A DNA stretch of 64,000 bases, taken from assembly GCF_010093185.1 (NCBI RefSeq), contig NZ_PDWL01000002.1, forward strand, positions 62,001 through 126,000, read 5' to 3'. A program made the position numbers and the translations under genes. Position 1 is the first letter of the stretch. Each line of letters starts with the position of its first letter. The notes beneath the pieces were generated by a model. That model was given only the letters and a program-made list of their open reading frames with translations, made no database searches and was not told the origin of the DNA. This document shows positions 40,601 through 50,652 of the stretch, in pieces. The stretch comes from Pseudoxanthomonas jiangsuensis (GTDB lineage Bacteria > Pseudomonadota > Gammaproteobacteria > Xanthomonadales > Xanthomonadaceae).

Positions 40601-41263
40601 TCAGCCGCCGAAGGCGCTCTTGAAGCGGCCGTAGATCCGCTTCCAGCCATCGCGCACGGCCGTGACCCAGCGCGGGTCGGCCAGCACCGAGGACACGTAG
40701 CCGCCGGGTTCGCGCCCGGTCAGGCGCTGCTCGATCTTGAACGCGTTGGCCAGGTCGCCGCGGCGCAGCTCGCGCACCACCGGCGCATTGCGCATCCAGC
40801 GCGGCAGGTGCAAGGCGGAAGCGAAGTCCAGCAGGACCACGCGCTCGCCGTCGACCATCACGTTGGCCGGGTGCAGGTCGTTGTGGGTGATGCCGTTGGC
40901 GTGCAGGTGCGCGACCGCGCCGCGCAGGCGCCGGAAGGTCTCGCCGTCGATCGGGTTCTCGGCGCCGAGCGGCTGTCCGGGCACGAACTCCATCGCCAGG
41001 GTCAGCCCGCCGATGATCCCCAGCAGCATCGGCGCGTGCGCCCAGCCGCGCAGCCGGCGCAGGTTGCGCGCCTCGCGCCGCACCAGCAGCCGCGCCAGCG
41101 GCGCCAGCAGGGTGTGGCGGTAGCGGCTGTAGTCCTTGACCACGGCCGGCCGGCCGTCGAGGTGGGTGCGGTACACGTCCGGCTCGAGCAGGCGGGTGCC
41201 TTCCTTGAGCAGGAGCGGGGCGTCCAGGGACGTGCCGGGCGTGGAGGTGGCGATGCTGTTCAT
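40601..41263 (-). CDS. RIO1/InaA-like atypical kinase
   Basis: A 220-residue protein with a kinase-like core. PAVVKDYSRYRHTLL carries the presumed ATP-binding lysine, THNDLHPANVMVDGERVVLLDFASA holds the catalytic HxDLHxxN and the DFA metal motif, and RWMRNAPVVRELRRGDLANAF follows. The pattern resembles RIO-like/lipopolysaccharide-kinase (Kdo/InaA) proteins. Substrate could be a lipid sugar or a protein; the sequence does not decide. It is convergent with glnB (14 bases). A TAGAAT box on the minus strand (41356-41351) is a candidate promoter element. Confidence 0.75.
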   Translation of the reverse strand: MNSIATSTPGTSLDAPLLLKEGTRLLEPDVYRTHLDGRPAVVKDYSRYRHTLLAPLARLLVRREARNLRRLRGWAHAPMLLGIIGGLTLAMEFVPGQPLGAENPIDGETFRRLRGAVAHLHANGITHNDLHPANVMVDGERVVLLDFASALHLPRWMRNAPVVRELRRGDLANAFKIEQRLTGREPGGYVSSVLADPRWVTAVRDGWKRIYGRFKSAFGG

Positions 41264-41447
41264 GACGTCGTCGTTCTGCAGGACCCGGCGCCACGGGGAC
41301 GTGACGGCCTCCGGGCCGGGTGCCGACTGCGGGTGGCCGGCGAGGCGTGAATTCTAGAACTGCACAGTCCGCTAATTCTGAATGTTAAGAAAAGGGAACG
41401 TTCCAGAAGTGGAACAAATGGGCGGATGGGGGCGCGGGTACCAATGC

Positions 41448-41474
41448 GATCGGGGCCGCAAGGCGGCCCCGATC
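41448..41474 (-). terminator. Stem-loop downstream of speE
   Basis: GATCGGGGCCGC (41448-41459), loop AAG, GCGGCCCCGATC (41463-41474): a perfect 12-bp stem about 50 bases after the speE stop. It lacks a U-run on the minus strand. Confidence 0.6.
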
Positions 41475-41523
41475 GGCGACGTCCGGGCGGCGCGTACGCG
41501 ACCGCGCCGGAAAGCGGTGAGCC

Positions 41524-42375
41524 TTACTCGCCCAGGGCCGCGGCCACGAACGGCGGGGCTACCAGCACGCCCTGGTGCAGGTGCGCGCTGTAGTACTTGG
41601 TCGCGAACGGCTTGGCCGCCGCCTCGGCCTCGCGGAAGCCGAAACCCTGGCCCTTGCGCGCCAGGGTCACGCTCCACCAGCCGGTCGGATAGCAGGGCTG
41701 CGGGAACGGCAGGGTCTTGAAGGTGCTGAAGCCGGCCTTGCCCATTTCGCTGCGCATGGCCTGGATCAGTTCCAGCTGGGCCAGCGGCGACTCGGACTGC
41801 TGCACGAGGATGCCGTCGTCCTTCAGCGCGCGGAAGCAACTGGCGTAGAAGTCCTTGTTGAACAGGCCCTCGGCCGGGCCGACCGGATCGGTGGAGTCCA
41901 CGATCACCACGTCCACGCTGCCGGCCGGGCAGTTGGCCATGTAGGCCACGCCGTCGTCGAACAGCAGCTGCGCGCGCGGGTCGGCGTTGGAATCGCACAG
42001 CTCCGGGAAGTGCTTCTCGGCCATGCGCGTGACCTGCTCGTCGATGTCGCACTGGGTCGCGCTCTCCACGCCCGGGTGCTTGAGCACCTCGCGCAGGGTG
42101 CCGCAGTCGCCGCCGCCGATGATCACCACCCGCTTCGGCGCGGCATGGGTGAACAGCACCGGGTGGGCGATCATCTCGTGGTACAGGAAGTTGTCGCGGC
42201 TGGTGAGCATCACCGCGCCGTCGATCAGCATCAGGTTGCCCCAGTCGGTCGTCCGGTAGATCTCGATCTTCTGGAACGGCGACTGCACCTCGTCCAGCTT
42301 GGCCTCGATGCGGTAGCCGATGGCCGAGCCGGTCGGCTCGAAATGCTCGATGTACCAGTTGTCCCGGGTGCTCAT
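41524..42375 (-). CDS. speE: Spermidine synthase
   Basis: A 283-residue aminopropyltransferase. It begins MSTRDNWYIEHFEPTGSAIG, and carries the family motifs YHEMIAHPVLFTH, VVIIGGGDCGTLREVLKH (dcSAM-binding), VDVVIVDSTDPVGPAEGLF and the catalytic aspartate within it. It transfers an aminopropyl group from decarboxylated SAM to putrescine. The start at 42375 has AAGGA seven bases upstream. It is divergent from speA, so both ends of the arginine-agmatine-putrescine-spermidine route sit together, although speD and the agmatine-processing genes are not in the window. Confidence 0.95.
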   Translation of the reverse strand: MSTRDNWYIEHFEPTGSAIGYRIEAKLDEVQSPFQKIEIYRTTDWGNLMLIDGAVMLTSRDNFLYHEMIAHPVLFTHAAPKRVVIIGGGDCGTLREVLKHPGVESATQCDIDEQVTRMAEKHFPELCDSNADPRAQLLFDDGVAYMANCPAGSVDVVIVDSTDPVGPAEGLFNKDFYASCFRALKDDGILVQQSESPLAQLELIQAMRSEMGKAGFSTFKTLPFPQPCYPTGWWSVTLARKGQGFGFREAEAAAKPFATKYYSAHLHQGVLVAPPFVAAALGE

Positions 42376-42397
42376 GGCGGTGTCCTTCTGCTTTATC

Positions 42398-42432
42398 CCT
42401 TCTCCCTTCGGGAGAAGGTGCCCCGGAAGGGG
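42398..42432. repeat. Tandem small hairpins between speE and speA
   Basis: CCTTCTCCC-ttc-GGGAGAAGG (42398-42418) followed by CCCC-ggaa-GGGG (42421-42432) and GCGGATGAGGGTG. This phrase resembles intergenic repeats common in Xanthomonas and Pseudomonas genomes. It lies in the speE leader, 23 to 57 bases before its start. Confidence 0.6.
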
Positions 42433-42534
42433 CGGATGAGGGTGGGGGCCTGCGGCGGGCGCGCATTGTAACGGAGCCCCATGAACGGCAGGGGTAGAAT
42501 GCGCGTCCTTTCCCGCATCCCGAGCCTTACGCCG

Positions 42535-44424
42535 ATGAGCGACTGGTCCGCCGACCACGCCCGCAAGACCTGGTCCATCCCGCACTGGTCCGGCGGCTAC
42601 TTCGACGTGGCCGACGGCGCGGTGCAGGTGCTGCCGCGCGGCGCGGACGGTCCGGCCCTGGCGCTGCCGGCGCTGGTGGACGCCGCCCGTGAGCGCGGCA
42701 TGCAGCTGCCCCTGCTGCTGCGCTTCCCGGACATCCTCGGCGACCGCCTGGCGCGGCTGCAGGCGGCCTTTTCCGGTGCCATGGCCGAATGGGACTACGC
42801 CGGCGGCTACACCGCCGTCTACCCGATCAAGGTCAACCAGCACCGCGGCGTGGCCGGCACCCTGGCCGCGCACGCCGGCGAGGGCTTCGGCCTGGAGGCC
42901 GGCAGCAAGCCGGAGCTGATGGCGGTGCTGGCCCTGTCGCGCCCGGGCGGGCTGATCGTGTGCAACGGCTACAAGGACCGCGAGTACATCCGCCTGGCCC
43001 TGATCGGGCGCAAGCTCGGGCTGGAGACCTTCGTCGTCGTCGAGAAGCCCTCCGAGCTGGCCCTGGTGCTGGAGGAGGCGCGCCACCTCGGCGTGCGCCC
43101 CGGCCTGGGCGTGCGCATGCGCCTGGCCTCGCTGGGGGCGGGCAAGTGGCAGAACAGCGGCGGCGACAAGGCCAAGTTCGGGCTGTCCCCGCGCCAGGTG
43201 CTGGACCTGTGGAAGTCGCTGCGCGACCAGGGCATGGGCGACTGCCTGCAGCTTTTGCACTTCCACATGGGCTCGCAGATCTCCAACGTGCGCGACATCG
43301 CCAACGGCATGCGCGAGGCGGTGCGCTACTTCAGCGAGCTGTCGCGGCTGGGCGCGCAGGTGCGGTACATGGATGTCGGTGGCGGCCTGGGCATCGACTA
43401 CGAGGGCACCCGCTCGCGCAGTGAGTGCTCGATCAACTACGGCCTGAACCAGTACGCGGCCAACATCGTCCAGCCGCTGGCCGAGGCCTGCGCCCAGCTG
43501 GGCCTGCCGCAGCCGCGGATCGTCACCGAATGCGGGCGGGCGATGACCGCCCACCACGCCGTGCTGGTGGCCAACACCACCGAGGTGGAAACCGCGCCGG
43601 AAGGCCGCGTGCCCGACGCCCACGCCGACGAGCCGGCGGCGATCCGCCACCTGCGCGAGCTGCACGAGGACCTGGACCGGCGCCCGCCGCTGGAGCTGTA
43701 CCACGAGGCCCAGCACTTCCACGCCGAGGGCCTGTCTGCCTACGCCCTGGGCCAGATCGACCTGCCCCAGCGCGCGCGGGTGGACGACCTGTTCTACGCC
43801 ATCGCCCACGCCGTGCGCGCGCGCCTGGACGGCGGCGAGCGCAGCCACCGCCCGGTGCTGGACGAGCTCAACGACCGCCTGGTGGACAAGTACTTCGTCA
43901 ACTTCAGCGTGTTCGAGTCGATCCCCGACGCCTGGGCGATCGACCAGGTGTTCCCGATCGTGCCGATCGAGCGCCTGGACGAGGCCCCGACCCGGCGCGG
44001 GGTGATCGCCGACATGACCTGCGACTCCGACGGCACGGTCAAGACCTACGTCGAGAACGGCGGCCTGGACACCTCGCTGCCGCTGCACCCGGTGCGGCAC
44101 GGCGAGGGCTACCGGATCGCGTTCTTCCTGGTCGGCGCCTACCAGGAGATCCTCGGCGACATCCACAACCTGTTCGGCGACACCGACGCGGTGGAGGTGC
44201 GGCTGGCCGCCGACGGCGGCTACGAGCTGACCCAGCAGCGCCGCGGCGACACCACCGACGTGATGCTCGACTACGTCGGCTACCGCCTGGACGACCTGCG
44301 TGCGGCCTACGCCCAGCGCGTGCACGACGCCGGCCTGCCGCAGGACGAGTCGCTGGCGATGGCCGCCGCGCTGGAAGCCGGCCTGACCGGCTACACCTAC
44401 CTGTCGGACGCGCCGCTGGCCTGA
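42535..44424 (+). CDS. speA: Biosynthetic arginine decarboxylase
   Basis: A 629-residue PLP enzyme, the usual SpeA length. The cofactor lysine is K99 in AVYPIKVNQHRGV, and LLHFHMGSQISNVRDIANG, YMDVGGGLGIDYEGT and VTECGRAMTAHHAVLV are PLP-site motifs of the ornithine/DAP/arginine decarboxylase fold III family; TCDSDGTVKTYVE carries the C-terminal active-site cysteine/aspartate. It makes agmatine from arginine. Start 42535 is preferred to an upstream in-frame ATG at 42481 because a TAGAAT -10 box (42495-42500) lies between them. The short mRNA leader is about 30 bases. Confidence 0.95.
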   Translation: MSDWSADHARKTWSIPHWSGGYFDVADGAVQVLPRGADGPALALPALVDAARERGMQLPLLLRFPDILGDRLARLQAAFSGAMAEWDYAGGYTAVYPIKVNQHRGVAGTLAAHAGEGFGLEAGSKPELMAVLALSRPGGLIVCNGYKDREYIRLALIGRKLGLETFVVVEKPSELALVLEEARHLGVRPGLGVRMRLASLGAGKWQNSGGDKAKFGLSPRQVLDLWKSLRDQGMGDCLQLLHFHMGSQISNVRDIANGMREAVRYFSELSRLGAQVRYMDVGGGLGIDYEGTRSRSECSINYGLNQYAANIVQPLAEACAQLGLPQPRIVTECGRAMTAHHAVLVANTTEVETAPEGRVPDAHADEPAAIRHLRELHEDLDRRPPLELYHEAQHFHAEGLSAYALGQIDLPQRARVDDLFYAIAHAVRARLDGGERSHRPVLDELNDRLVDKYFVNFSVFESIPDAWAIDQVFPIVPIERLDEAPTRRGVIADMTCDSDGTVKTYVENGGLDTSLPLHPVRHGEGYRIAFFLVGAYQEILGDIHNLFGDTDAVEVRLAADGGYELTQQRRGDTTDVMLDYVGYRLDDLRAAYAQRVHDAGLPQDESLAMAAALEAGLTGYTYLSDAPLA

Positions 44425-44445
44425 CCCTGTCCCGGCGCCCCCCTT

Positions 44446-44480
44446 GCAGGAGCCGGTCTTGCCGGCGACCGCCATGGCGG
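44446..44480. repeat. Shortened REP unit
   Basis: GCAGGAGCCGGTCTTGCCGG followed by CGACC and GCCATGGCGG: the left arm of the 105-bp REP pair joined directly to the inner part of its right arm, with the middle missing. It lies 22 bases after the speA stop. Confidence 0.7.
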
Positions 44481-44589
44481 GCGAACCGCTGGCAGGCGGC
44501 TTGCCCAGGGTGGTCGCCAGCCAGGCGGCCGCTGCGGGCGGCTGCCTGGCCGCGGTCTCCGAACCGGCGGCGCCGGTGGACGAAGCGCT

Positions 44590-46342
<1,753 letters not shown>

Positions 46343-46373
46343 TACCGTATCTCTCTCCGTCGTGCCCGGGGCG

Positions 46374-48062
46374 TCACATCCGCTCCGGCGCGCTCACGCC
46401 GAGCAGGCCCAGGCCGTTGGCCAGGCACTGGCGCACCGCAAGGGCCAGGGCCAGCCGCGCGTCGCGCAGGGCCGCTTCCTCGACCAGCACCGGCGTGTTC
46501 GCGTACCAGGTGTGGAAAGCATAGGCCAGTTCGCGCAGGTACTGCGCCACCAGGTGCGGCTCCAGCGACTGTCCGGCCGCCTCCACCGTCTCCGGCCAGC
46601 GCGACAGCTCCACGATCAGCGCCAGCGAGCCTTCGTCGTCCAGCCGGGCCAGGTTGGCCAGGGCGTTGGCCTGGTCGTAGACGTAGCCCTTCTCGGCGGC
46701 CTGGCGCAGCAGGCTGGCGACCCGGGCGTGCGCGTACTGCACGTAGAACACCGGGTTGTCGTTGCTCTGCTGCCTGGCCAGGTCGATGTCGAACACCAGC
46801 TGCGAATCGGGCTTGCGCGCGATCAGGAACCAGCGCGTGGCGTCGCGCCCGGCCTCCTCGATCAGGTCGCGCAGGGTCAGGTAGGAGCCGGCGCGCTTGG
46901 ACAGCTTCACTTCCTCGCCGCCGCGCATCACCGTGACCATCTGGTGCAGCACGTATTCCGGCCAGCCCCTGGGGATGCCCACGTCCAGCGCCTGCAGGCC
47001 GGCGCGCACGCGGGCCAGGCTGCCGTGGTGGTCGGCGCCCAGCTCGGTGATCGCGCGCTGGTAGCCGCGCTGCCACTTGCTCAGGTGGTAGGCCACGTCC
47101 GGCACGAAGTAGGTGTAGCTGCCGTCGGACTTGCGCATCACCCGGTCCTTGTCGTCGCCGAAGTCGGTGGACTTCAGCCACAGGGCGCCGCCTTCCTCGT
47201 AGGTGTGGCCCTTGGCGGTCAGCTCGCGCACCGTCTCCTCGACCTTGCCGTCGGTGTACAGCGAGCTTTCGAGGAAATAGATGTCGAAGTCCACGCCGAA
47301 CGCGGCCAGGTCCTGGTTCTGCTCGTTGCGCAGGTACGCCACGGCGAAGCGGCGGATCGCGTCGGTGTCCTCCGCGTCGCCGGTGCCGGTGACGGCGTGG
47401 CCCTCGATCTCCACGGTGTCGCCGCGCAGGTAGGCGTCGGCCACGTCCTGGATGTAGTCGCCGTTGTAGGCCTCCGCCGGCCAGTCGGCGTCGCCGGGCT
47501 TGAGCCCGCGGGCGCGGGCCTGGGTCGAGCGGGCCAGGTTGTCGATCTGCACGCCGGCGTCGTTGTAGTAGAACTCGCGCTTGACGTTCCAGCCGTTGGC
47601 GTCGAGCACCCGGGCAATGCAGTCGCCGATCGCCGCGGCGCGGCCATGGCCGACGTGCAGCGGGCCCGTCGGGTTGGCCGAGACGTACTCCACACCGGCG
47701 GTGCGGCCCTGGCCGGAGGTATTGCGGCCGTAATCGGCGCCGTGCTTCAGGGCGGCGGCGACCTCGCGCTGCCAGGCGCCCGGGGTCAGGTGGAAGTTGA
47801 TGAAGCCCGGGCCGGCGATCTCCACCCGGGCGATGTCGTCGCTGGCCGGCAGGGCGGCGACCAGCGCCTGCGCCAGCGCGCGCGGGTTGCTGCGCGCGGC
47901 CTTGGCCAGCAGCATCGCCGCGTTGGTGGCGAAGTCGCCGTGCTCGCGGGTCTTGGGCCGCTCGATCACGAAATCCGGGGTGGCGGCATCGGCCGGCACG
48001 GTGCCGGCGGCGCGCAGGGCGTCGATGCCCTGGGCGACCAGGGCGCTGAGGAGGGTGTTCAC
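46374..48062 (-). CDS. argS: Arginyl-tRNA synthetase
   Basis: A 562-residue class I synthetase starting at a GTG (48062). The HIGH motif appears as HVGH (residues 136-139) in [18 protein letters not shown] and the KMSK-like motif as [14 protein letters not shown]. The C-terminal anticodon-binding domain ends in [18 protein letters not shown] box lies about 28 bases upstream on the minus strand. The SPOR gene follows with 31 bases between, probably in the same transcript. Confidence 0.97.
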   Translation of the reverse strand: MNTLLSALVAQGIDALRAAGTVPADAATPDFVIERPKTREHGDFATNAAMLLAKAARSNPRALAQALVAALPASDDIARVEIAGPGFINFHLTPGAWQREVAAALKHGADYGRNTSGQGRTAGVEYVSANPTGPLHVGHGRAAAIGDCIARVLDANGWNVKREFYYNDAGVQIDNLARSTQARARGLKPGDADWPAEAYNGDYIQDVADAYLRGDTVEIEGHAVTGTGDAEDTDAIRRFAVAYLRNEQNQDLAAFGVDFDIYFLESSLYTDGKVEETVRELTAKGHTYEEGGALWLKSTDFGDDKDRVMRKSDGSYTYFVPDVAYHLSKWQRGYQRAITELGADHHGSLARVRAGLQALDVGIPRGWPEYVLHQMVTVMRGGEEVKLSKRAGSYLTLRDLIEEAGRDATRWFLIARKPDSQLVFDIDLARQQSNDNPVFYVQYAHARVASLLRQAAEKGYVYDQANALANLARLDDEGSLALIVELSRWPETVEAAGQSLEPHLVAQYLRELAYAFHTWYANTPVLVEEAALRDARLALALAVRQCLANGLGLLGVSAPERM

Positions 48063-48130
48063 TCGGGGGACCGGGTTGCGGTTTGGCCGGGCATTTTACC
48101 CGGTCCGCCGCCGGCGCCGCCTGCGGGCGC

Positions 48131-48805
48131 TCAGACCAGGCCGCGGGCGGCCAGCGACACCGGCTCGCCGTCGCCGACCACGAAATGGTCCAGCAGCCGC
48201 ACCTCGACCAGGGCCAGGGCCTGCTTGAGCCGGGCGGTGACCGCGCGGTCGGCGGCGGACGGGTCGGCGCAGCCGGAAGGGTGGTTGTGGCCGACGATCA
48301 CCGCCGCGGCGTTATGCGCCAGGGCCCGGCGCACGACCTCGCGCGGGTGGACCTCGGCGCCGTCGATGGTGCCATGGAACAGTTCCTCGAAGGCCAGGGC
48401 GCGGTGCCGGGTGTCTAGGAACAGGGCGGCGAACACCTCGTGCGGATACGACCGCAGCCGCCGGGCGAAGTAGCGGCCGGCGGTGACCGGGTCGGTCAGC
48501 GCGTCGCCGCGTTCCAGGGCCGCGGCCAGGTGGCGATTGCCCAGCTCCAGCGCGGCCGCCAGCTGGCAAGCGCGGGCCGGGCCGAGGCCGGGCAGGCGGG
48601 CCAGGTCGCCGGGCTCGCGGTCGAGCAGGGTGCGCAAAGGGCCGTGGGCGGCGAGCAGCTCGCGCGAGGTCTGGACCGCATCGCGTCCCTGCAGGCCCGA
48701 GCCGAGGAAGATCGCCAGCAGCTCGGCGTCCGACAGCACGCCGGCGCCGCGGGCCAGCAGCTTCTCGCGGGGACGTTCGCAGGAGGGCCAGTCGCGGATG
48801 TGCAT
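48131..48805 (-). CDS. radC: RadC-family JAB1/MPN protein
   Basis: A 224-residue RadC protein. The helix-hairpin-helix region [22 protein letters not shown] is followed by the JAMM metalloprotease-like motif [18 protein letters not shown] (HxHx7SxxD). [20 protein letters not shown] at the N-terminus fits start 48805; the frame is open much further upstream but that part is antisense to coaBC. Despite its name, no repair role is firmly established. It is divergent from coaBC and next to argS. Confidence 0.92.
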   Translation of the reverse strand: MHIRDWPSCERPREKLLARGAGVLSDAELLAIFLGSGLQGRDAVQTSRELLAAHGPLRTLLDREPGDLARLPGLGPARACQLAAALELGNRHLAAALERGDALTDPVTAGRYFARRLRSYPHEVFAALFLDTRHRALAFEELFHGTIDGAEVHPREVVRRALAHNAAAVIVGHNHPSGCADPSAADRAVTARLKQALALVEVRLLDHFVVGDGEPVSLAARGLV

Positions 48806-48925
48806 GGCCTGGAGCCGATGGCGGGACGGGCCTCCAGCCTGCGCCCGCGTCCATCCGCCCCGCATCGGTCCCTTACGGACCTTGGAGTAAGCTTGTGGGC
48901 CCATCCACGGTAGGAAAAGTCCCAC

Positions 48926-50164
48926 GTGAGCCCTTCGGCCACCGCCGCCCTGGCGGGACAGCGGATCCTGTTGTGCGTGGGCGGCGGAATCGCCGCCTAC
49001 AAGTCGCTGGAACTGGTCCGGCGCCTGCGCGAGGCCGGCGCCGAGGTGCAGGTGGCGATGACCGCCGGCGCCCAGCAGTTCGTCACCCCGCTCAGCTTCC
49101 AGGCCCTGTCCGGGCAGCCGGTGCGCACCACGCTCTGGGACAGCGCCGCCGAGCAGGCCATGGGCCACCTGGAACTGGCCCGCTGGGCCGACCGGGTGCT
49201 GGTTGCCCCGGCCACCGCCGACCTGCTGGCGCGGCTGGCGCACGGCCTGGCCGACGATCTTGTCACCACCCTGTGCCTGGCCACCGAGGCGCCGCTGTCG
49301 GTGGCCCCGGCGATGAACCACCGCATGTGGCGGCACCCGGCCACCGCCGCCAACGTCGCCCTGTTGACCGGGCGCGGGGTGCAGGTGATCGGCCCGGACG
49401 ACGGCCCGCTGGCCGAGGGCGAATCCGGCCCGGGCCGCCTGCGCGAGCCGGAGGCGATCGTGGCGGTCTTGGCCGCCGGGGGCGCGCCGGCCGCTCCGCC
49501 GGCCGAAGGCCTGCTGCAGGGCATGAGGGTCGTGGTCAGCGCCGGCCCCACCTACGAGGACCTGGACCCGGTGCGCTACCTGGGCAACCGCAGCAGCGGC
49601 AAGATGGGCTTCGCCGTGGCCGCCGCCGCCGCCCGCCAGGGCGCGCAGGTGGTGCTGGTCGCCGGCCCGGTGCATCTGGAGACCCCGCCGGGGGTGCGCC
49701 GGGTGGATGTGCGTTCGGCCGAACAGATGCGCGAGGCGGTGGCGGCCGCGTTGCCGGCCGACGTCTACGTCGGCGCCGCCGCGGTCGCCGACTACACCCC
49801 GCGCGCGTTCTCGCCCAGCAAGATCAAGAAGACCGGTACCGGCCAGACCCTGGCCCTGGACCTGGTCCGCACCCCCGACATCCTGGCCGAGGTCGCCCAG
49901 CGCGAGGACGCCGGGCTGAAGCTGGTGGTCGGGTTCGCGGCCGAGACCGACAACGTGGCCGACTATGCGCGTCAGAAACTGACCGCCAAGCACCTGGACC
50001 TGATCGTGGCCAACCGGGTCGGGGTGCCGGGCAGCGGCTTCGAGAGCGACGACAACGCCATGACCGCCTACTGGCCCGCCGGCGAGCGCGACTTCCCGCC
50101 CGCGCCCAAGGTCCGCCTGGCCGAGGGCCTGGTCGAGCTGATCGCGCAGAGGCTGCAGGCATGA
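48926..50164 (+). CDS. coaBC: Phosphopantothenoylcysteine decarboxylase/synthetase (CoaBC)
   Basis: A 412-residue bifunctional enzyme of coenzyme A synthesis with a GTG start. The FMN-dependent decarboxylase half (CoaC, residues 1-185) has [16 protein letters not shown], a histidine in [22 protein letters not shown], and the PAMN motif. The synthetase half (CoaB) has [30 protein letters not shown] and [17 protein letters not shown]. dut begins at 50161, overlapping by four bases, and algC follows dut by 18 bases; this coaBC-dut-algC order is a recognised arrangement. Confidence 0.95.
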   Translation: MSPSATAALAGQRILLCVGGGIAAYKSLELVRRLREAGAEVQVAMTAGAQQFVTPLSFQALSGQPVRTTLWDSAAEQAMGHLELARWADRVLVAPATADLLARLAHGLADDLVTTLCLATEAPLSVAPAMNHRMWRHPATAANVALLTGRGVQVIGPDDGPLAEGESGPGRLREPEAIVAVLAAGGAPAAPPAEGLLQGMRVVVSAGPTYEDLDPVRYLGNRSSGKMGFAVAAAAARQGAQVVLVAGPVHLETPPGVRRVDVRSAEQMREAVAAALPADVYVGAAAVADYTPRAFSPSKIKKTGTGQTLALDLVRTPDILAEVAQREDAGLKLVVGFAAETDNVADYARQKLTAKHLDLIVANRVGVPGSGFESDDNAMTAYWPAGERDFPPAPKVRLAEGLVELIAQRLQA

Positions 50165-50634
50165 GCGCGGCCGCGCGCAGCCACACCCTGGAGGTGAAGC
50201 TGCTGGACCCGCGCTTCGGCGACAGCTGGCCCCTGCCCGAATACGCCACCGCCGCCAGCGCCGGCCTGGATCTGCGCGCGGCGCTGGACGCCGAGCTGGT
50301 GCTGCAGCCGGGCGATGCGGCGCTGGTACCCAGCGGCCTGGCCATCCACATCGCCGACCCGGGCCTGTGCGCCCTGGTCCTGCCGCGCTCGGGGCTGGGC
50401 CACCGCCACGGCATCGTCCTGGGCAACGGCACCGGCCTGATCGACGCCGACTACCAGGGCCCCCTGCTGATCAGCGTCTGGAATCGAGGCCGCGAGGCCT
50501 TCACCATCCAGCCCGGCGACCGCATCGCCCAGCTGGTGTTGGCACCAATCGTGCGTGCAGAACTGAAGGTCGTGGACACCTTCGCCGGCAGCCAGCGCGG
50601 CGAGGGCGGATTCGGCCACACCGGCGTACGCTGA
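50161..50634 (+). CDS. dut: dUTP diphosphatase
   Basis: A 157-residue trimeric dUTPase with the five conserved motifs visible: [54 protein letters not shown] and the C-terminal GEGGFGHTG. It removes dUTP and supplies dUMP for thymidylate synthesis. The ATG overlaps the coaBC stop (ATGA). Confidence 0.96.
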   Translation: MSAAARSHTLEVKLLDPRFGDSWPLPEYATAASAGLDLRAALDAELVLQPGDAALVPSGLAIHIADPGLCALVLPRSGLGHRHGIVLGNGTGLIDADYQGPLLISVWNRGREAFTIQPGDRIAQLVLAPIVRAELKVVDTFAGSQRGEGGFGHTGVR

Positions 50635-50652
50635 CAAGGGATACAAGGACGC

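Noticed and set aside
48806..49990. N-terminal extension of radC antisense to coaBC
   Set aside because: The conserved RadC N-terminus begins at 48805; the rest is a shadow of coaBC.
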